A stretch of DNA of 64,000 nt from Kingdonia uniflora (lineage: Eukaryota; Streptophyta; Magnoliopsida; Ranunculales; Circaeasteraceae). The notes below the pieces were generated by a model. The model made no database searches, was not told the DNA's origin, and saw only the letters and a list, made by a program, of their open reading frames with translations. A program made the position numbers and the translations under genes. Positions 59,961 to 64,000 of the stretch are shown piece after piece (positions within the stretch are counted from its first letter, which is position 1; each line of letters starts with the position of its first letter). The DNA lies in assembly GCA_014058105.1 (NCBI GenBank), contig JACGCM010002435.1, positions 2,294,001 through 2,358,000 of the forward strand. Reading direction: 5' to 3'.

Positions 59961-61850
59961 TTTTCGCATTAGTAGAAATCACATTAGACTTATATCTTTG
60001 TTCATTGAAAGAACGAGTATATGGTTGATAGGGTCCAACAAATCTACAATAAGATGCAATATGTCCATTTCGACCACATATTCCGCAATAATAAATCTGA
60101 GAGTAGGAGAATCTTTTGGCTTGAATATGAGTGGAGGATATTATATATTGTTTGGGAAACGATGTAGCAGCAGTTGCTTTTACAAATTTTCTGACTTAAG
60201 GAATCTTGACATTAAAGAAAGGTTCCTCATATCCTAGACCCCTTTTGTCAGCATCCGTCTTTCCCATACATAACATCTTATCTATGTTCTTAGCCCCATG
60301 ACAAAAAAAATTAAGTTTCTGCCGAGATAGAACTACATCAAGATTGGCTTAATAAAGTTCGTCCAAAGTTGATTTCATTTTCTCCTTCGCATCATGAACT
60401 TCTTTTTCCAAAAGCATAACTTTATCATAAAGACCTTGTTTCTCAATTTTAAGTACCTCTATCTTGTGACTTGTACTCTCAGCTTTTTTTGAAGTTCACA
60501 CGTGAGTGTATTAACTTGATTTTTCAACACTTTGTTAAGTTTACCAAGTTTCATATACTTTGCAAAAGTCTTAGCATACAAGTCTTCAAGATTCAGGTCT
60601 TCAAACTCATTTTGTTCTTGATAATTCTGATTTTCAACATAATTTTTAAGTTTAAAAATGTCAGAGTTATCATTCCCATAATTTAGAAAAGCAAGATATG
60701 TACAATATTTTCCATTATCAACTACTTGGGGATTACTCTCATTGTTATTATTTTCATCATCACTTCATCCCAAGTAACATTGGTATTCATAGCCTTGTGA
60801 TTTGTTCCAGATTTCTTATTAGGATAGCTATGGGAATAATGACCAAACTTGTAACATTTATAACATTCAACTTGACTATGGTCAGTATTATTGTTGGTCT
60901 ACCAATTATAAGATTTGACCCGATCATGAGGTCGTAGTTAATAGTTCATCGATTGCTCTTATTTTTGAAATAGACTTTTTTTCAAGATTTTTTGAAATTG
61001 TTGACTAATAAGAGCAATTGATGAATTTATATCCGAACCTTCATCATCATCAGAAATATATGAGTGATCAACCTCTTTGGTACCCTTAGAAGAAGATGAG
61101 TGAGAGGAAGACTTGAAAGCAACACTTTTATTCTTCTCAGGGCTTTCCATTTTCATCTCGAGTTTAAAAGTTCGCAATTTTCCAGCGAATGTATCGGGTT
61201 TCATTTTTCTTAAGATCTTGAGCTTCCTCGATAGCATCACGTCTGGATCTAAAGCTTTTAGGAAGAGATCTTAGAACTTTATGAATAATTTGAACATCGG
61301 AATAAGCGACTCATAATACGGCACTAGTGTTTGAAATATCACTTAGTCTCGCATAGAATTTATCAAAAGGTTCATTTTCACGCATTCTGATATTCTCAAA
61401 TTGCGAAGTAAGCATCTGTAGGTTACTTTCTTTAACTGTACCATCGCCTTCATGAGTTCGAACTAGAATGTCCCAAGCTTCTTTTGAAGTGGAACAAGCA
61501 GAGATATATCGAAACTCACATTGACTCACAGCCATAAAGATAGCATTGCAGTTTTAGAATTATAGCCGGCAGCATCCCTTTCTTCCTTTGACCATTGATT
61601 CCTAGGTTTAAGGACCTCTATGGAACTCTTTATAGTGCGCCTTACATCACAGTAGGATGCATCCATCCATCCTCAATGGCAATCAATACATCTTCTCCGA
61701 TTGATTGTAAGAATACAACCATTTGGACTTTCTAGTATGGGAAGTCTTTGCCATCAAAAAGTGGACGACAATTTATAGGACCTTCAAACTTCTCGGAACT
61801 CTTTAATCTCAAGAAATCAAGTAAGGATCATCGCGTAGGTTGTTAATCCT
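59961..61850 (-). pseudogene. Sirevirus gag with coiled coil and two zinc knuckles
   Basis: Starts near 61820 with PKFEGPINCRPLFDGKDFPY, GEDVLIAIEDGW, then 61535-61311 (CEFRYISACSTSKEAWDIL, THEGDGTVKESNLQMLTSQF), the UBN2-type gag domain. 61240-60959: acidic/Ser-rich. A zinc knuckle C-x2-C-x4-H near 60860 has its last Cys replaced by Tyr. Then a coiled coil (EKQGLYDKVMLLEKEVHDAK, 60470-60380) and MLCMGKTDADKRGLGYEEP. A second, intact zinc knuckle C-x2-C-x4-H-x4-C (YCGICGRNGHIASYC) is at 60045-60090. The coiled-coil stretch in gag is a reported Sirevirus trait. Stops in several places. Confidence 0.82.
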
Positions 61851-61862
61851 CGAAGCGTGACC

Positions 61863-61874
61863 GCTCTGATACCA
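61863..61874 (-). other. Primer-binding site, initiator tRNA-Met type
   Basis: Element strand TGGTATCAGAGC, 2 nt inside the 5' LTR. Complementary to the 3' end of plant initiator tRNA-Met, the usual primer of Copia elements. Confidence 0.9.
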
Positions 61875-61876
61875 AT

Positions 61877-62970
61877 TGAAAATCCCTTATCACTTGAGAC
61901 TAAACAATTTTGATTAATTTAGGTCTAAAATAAAATGCCCGAATTCCTTTGAATTAATGGTCTAACCTTAACCTAATTCAAATTGATTAGATTATCTAAT
62001 GTCAACAAGCAATTGGAAATTAGACACAAGACCAAAGATTTTTAACCCTGTGGAAAACCTTTTTCAGCAGAAAAACTCACAGGTCGCTGTCGAATCACCC
62101 GACAGCTAAACAATCCACTATTGAAAATGAATTACGAGAGTTTAATTACTCACAAACTCGATAAGCACATCCCATGGTTACCTTTCTTCTAATCAAGCTT
62201 CTTGCAATCGATTCCACGTTCTCGCAACGCCTCCCTCCAATCTCTCGTCGAAGCTTTCAATCTTGAATCCTGCAAATTTTTCAAATCATGATTTGGGTTT
62301 CTTGATCAATGATTGATTTAAGTTTGAGTTGTTAGTTCTCTCTTGAATCTCTCAAAGAAATCTCCCCTCTCTAAAAAATACAAGTCGTAAAAAGATAGGT
62401 TTTCAAAAAGTTAAGTTATGAAAACATAAAAGTTATCTTATATAGAAAAATAGAAAACCCGACCTCTGTTCGAATAGAAACAAAATTTATTCGAACAGAA
62501 CAATTATTATTCGAATATACCAAAAATGTATTCGAACAAATAAAGGTTTGAGGCAATTTGTTCGAATAGATAAAGAGTTTATTCGAACAGATCAAAATCC
62601 TATTCGAAATACAAAGTTCCCAGAAAAAGTATTCGAACAAAGAAATAGTCTATTCGAATAAAAATTGTTCTGAGAAAAAATATTCGAATAGATACTAAAC
62701 TTTATTCGAACAAGGTCTTATTCGAACTTAACAAAAGTCTTTTCGAATAGAGACCTATTTTTCTTAAATAAGACATATCACTTTCTTTTCATATTCTGTA
62801 AAATACTACGGGGTTGACATTTAGAGCAAGGAGATAAAAACGCACTTACATGTTCAGTGACAGTCCAGCCTTAGTCGCTCCATGTGCACTTGCTGACGAT
62901 GAATAACCATGAGATAGTACTGACACCTATTCTAGACACTAAATAAAGCAAACTCCAAATGGATGTTTCA
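61877..62970 (-). repeat. 5' LTR of the Sirevirus-type element
   Basis: 1094 bp, TGAAAC...GATTTTCA on the element strand. U3 array of TATTCGAATA-type motifs at 62460-62750, TATA-like at 62437-62444 (minus strand). It aligns with the 3' LTR over its whole length with scattered differences. Confidence 0.9.
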
Positions 62971-63267
62971 CATCATTCCTTGAGGAATTTAAGAGGGAAG
63001 ATGAAGAGATGTCTATAAATTTAAGAGAGATGGGTTAGTTTAGAGTATAGGGGATTATGAGAGAGACATTTCTGATATGAATCGTGGGGGTTTCAAAGTA
63101 CCTATAATTAGAATTAGGCATTAATGATCTGCTAAGTTTGTGTGCAGAGATGAAAGAAGAGATAAGATGGGAGAGAAACGTGTGAGAGACTGTAAAAGTA
63201 CTTAAACGCCCTAGTTATGTAACAAAATTTTCTTTGTTGATGCCATGTAATCATGTACCGTTAAGAC
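62971..63267 (-). other. Helitron 5' region, distal part
   Basis: Matches 39268-39565 of the neighbouring Helitron-type element almost base for base (about 90 percent by eye). It stops at TTAAGACG, where the LTR element at 63268 begins. No coding sequence. Confidence 0.8.
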
Positions 63268-64000
63268 GTGTTGGAAAAGAAACCTTGTGGTTTTATCCTT
63301 AGTTTGAATGGTCTATATCTTAGTGGTTTATTTTGTACCACATTGGGTATGTAGGTCACACAACTCTAAATTTTAAGTAAGAGTTTACTTATGAGTAGTA
63401 ATGTGCTTGATTTGAGTTGTCTCCAACAGACACATCATGAGGTGTGCCTTAAGGTGTGACCCTTGGTGAAGAGTCGTGCCTAAAGGTGTGACCCTTGGTG
63501 AAGAGTCGTAACTTGAGGTGTGACCTTTAGTGAAGAGGCATTAACTTCAGGTGTGACCCTTGGTGAAGAAGCACTAACTTGAGGTGTGACCTTTTGGTGA
63601 AGAGGCACTAACTTGAGGTGTGACCCTTGGTGAAGAGTCACCTAAACTCTATATAACTCAACTTCATTTTCATTTTTTAATAATCAATTTTTCAGAGTTT
63701 CTTGAGTCATTTTCAAGAGATAAAATAGACGCAATCAAGGTTAATTTGGCAGAGAGATAGAAGTGTTTTCTTCTTTTTGCGAATGATCGTTGTATCCTGG
63801 GAGACAGGGGCCGACTATATTCTGTAAAGCACTGTGGCAGGGGCGAATCTGTCTTAAGGAGATAGAGTGCATGCACTAGACTCGATCATATCCCGATAAG
63901 TGTTTTGATCACTTTTTAATCTTCTTAACTTGTTTTTGATTATGCCAATTTTTGAACACAGGCTAACAACAATCTTAAGGCAGATTCAAATATCTTTTTA
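63268..64000 (+). mobile_element. Start of another LTR element (LTR, truncated by window end)
   Basis: Begins TGTTGGAAAAGAAACC, the TGTTGG start common in Copia LTRs, exactly where the Helitron match ends. Contains a minisatellite (63445-63640) and a TATA-like CTATATAACTC at 63648, so 63268-63640 would be U3. No internal region is seen before the window ends. Family not determined. Confidence 0.6.
63440..63640. repeat. 31-34-bp minisatellite in LTR U3
   Basis: Six tandem units built on AGGTGTGACCCTTGGTGAAGAG, at about 63454, 63485, 63517, 63549, 63583 and 63617. It ends just before the TATA-like box, a position typical for U3 enhancer repeats. Confidence 0.85.

Larger units (their letters stand above)
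52495..62975 (-). mobile_element. Sirevirus-type Copia retrotransposon (minus strand)
   Basis: LTRs at 52565-53666 (3') and 61877-62970 (5'). Target duplication CATCA at 62971-62975 and 52495-52499; the same CATCA recurs at 52564-52568 because the left end is rearranged. Initiator tRNA-Met-type primer site at 61863-61874. Order on the minus strand: gag (zinc knuckle and coiled coil), protease, integrase, RT, RNase H, then a ~3 kb segment with an extra ORF. About 10.4 kb, a long 3' region and a coiled-coil gag fit the Sirevirus (SIRE/Maximus) group. Decayed by stops. Confidence 0.85.

Noticed and set aside
61863..61874. tRNA-Met gene fragment
   Set aside because: Only 12 nt complementary to the tRNA 3' end, located 2 nt from an LTR: it is a primer-binding site.

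Overview
This is a gene-poor, AT-rich stretch of flowering-plant nuclear DNA, probably a eudicot. No intact host gene is visible. Almost all of it is transposable elements from most plant superfamilies, nested in one another, with in-frame stops, frameshifts and altered catalytic residues throughout. The only host-derived coding sequence I recognise is a retrocopied piece of SRP54 (signal recognition particle 54 kDa subunit). The species cannot be named from this sequence.

Layout. 1-962: part of a Copia (Sirevirus-type) LTR. 1380-4060: 3' part of a different decayed Copia element with one LTR. 4111-4362: a SINE-like element with target duplication. 5586-5750, 10809-10975 and 22082-22275: three related hAT-like short repeats. 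5834-9418: a PIF/Harbinger element with accessory ORF (+) and DDE transposase (-). 10191-10808: an unrecognised gene fragment. 11459-21665: a 5'-truncated Ty3/Gypsy Tat-lineage element on the minus strand (copy A). 22559-37101: a full-length Tat element on the plus strand (copy B), with both LTRs, ATTAG target duplications, PBS, gag, protease, RT, RNase H and integrase.

Both Tat copies carry about 6-7 kb between pol and the 3' LTR. This holds a ~160-bp tandem repeat array and then genes running ANTISENSE to gag-pol: two small ORFs (A, B) and a long multi-exon gene (C). ORF-C has a globular N-terminal domain resembling the plant 'putative gypsy-type transposon' family and a very long coiled-coil tail. 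Splice sites and protein sequence correspond between the two diverged copies, so this is element cargo, not chance ORFs.

37275-39698: a Helitron-type element. 39703 to at least 63267: an autonomous Helitron (minus strand; HUH Rep plus PIF1-type helicase) lying directly against it, head to tail. The large Helitron was later split by a CACTA (En/Spm) transposon (41619-49203, TSD TGT, inside the helicase), by a Sirevirus-type Copia (about 52500-62970, TSD CATCA), and at 63268 by the start of another LTR element that leaves the window. The CACTA itself contains a LINE fragment joined to the poly(A) end of the SRP54 retrocopy.

The Copia at 52.5-63 kb and the LTR at the window start share arrays of a 10-bp perfect palindrome (TATTCGAATA) in U3, upstream of a TATA box. 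A similar block recurs inside the Copia, upstream of an extra downstream ORF, suggesting a second internal promoter.

Relative order of events: Helitron first; then the CACTA, the Copia and the 63268 LTR element into it; LINE/SRP54 into the CACTA or carried by it. Tat copy B, with exact TSDs and similar LTRs, looks younger than copy A.
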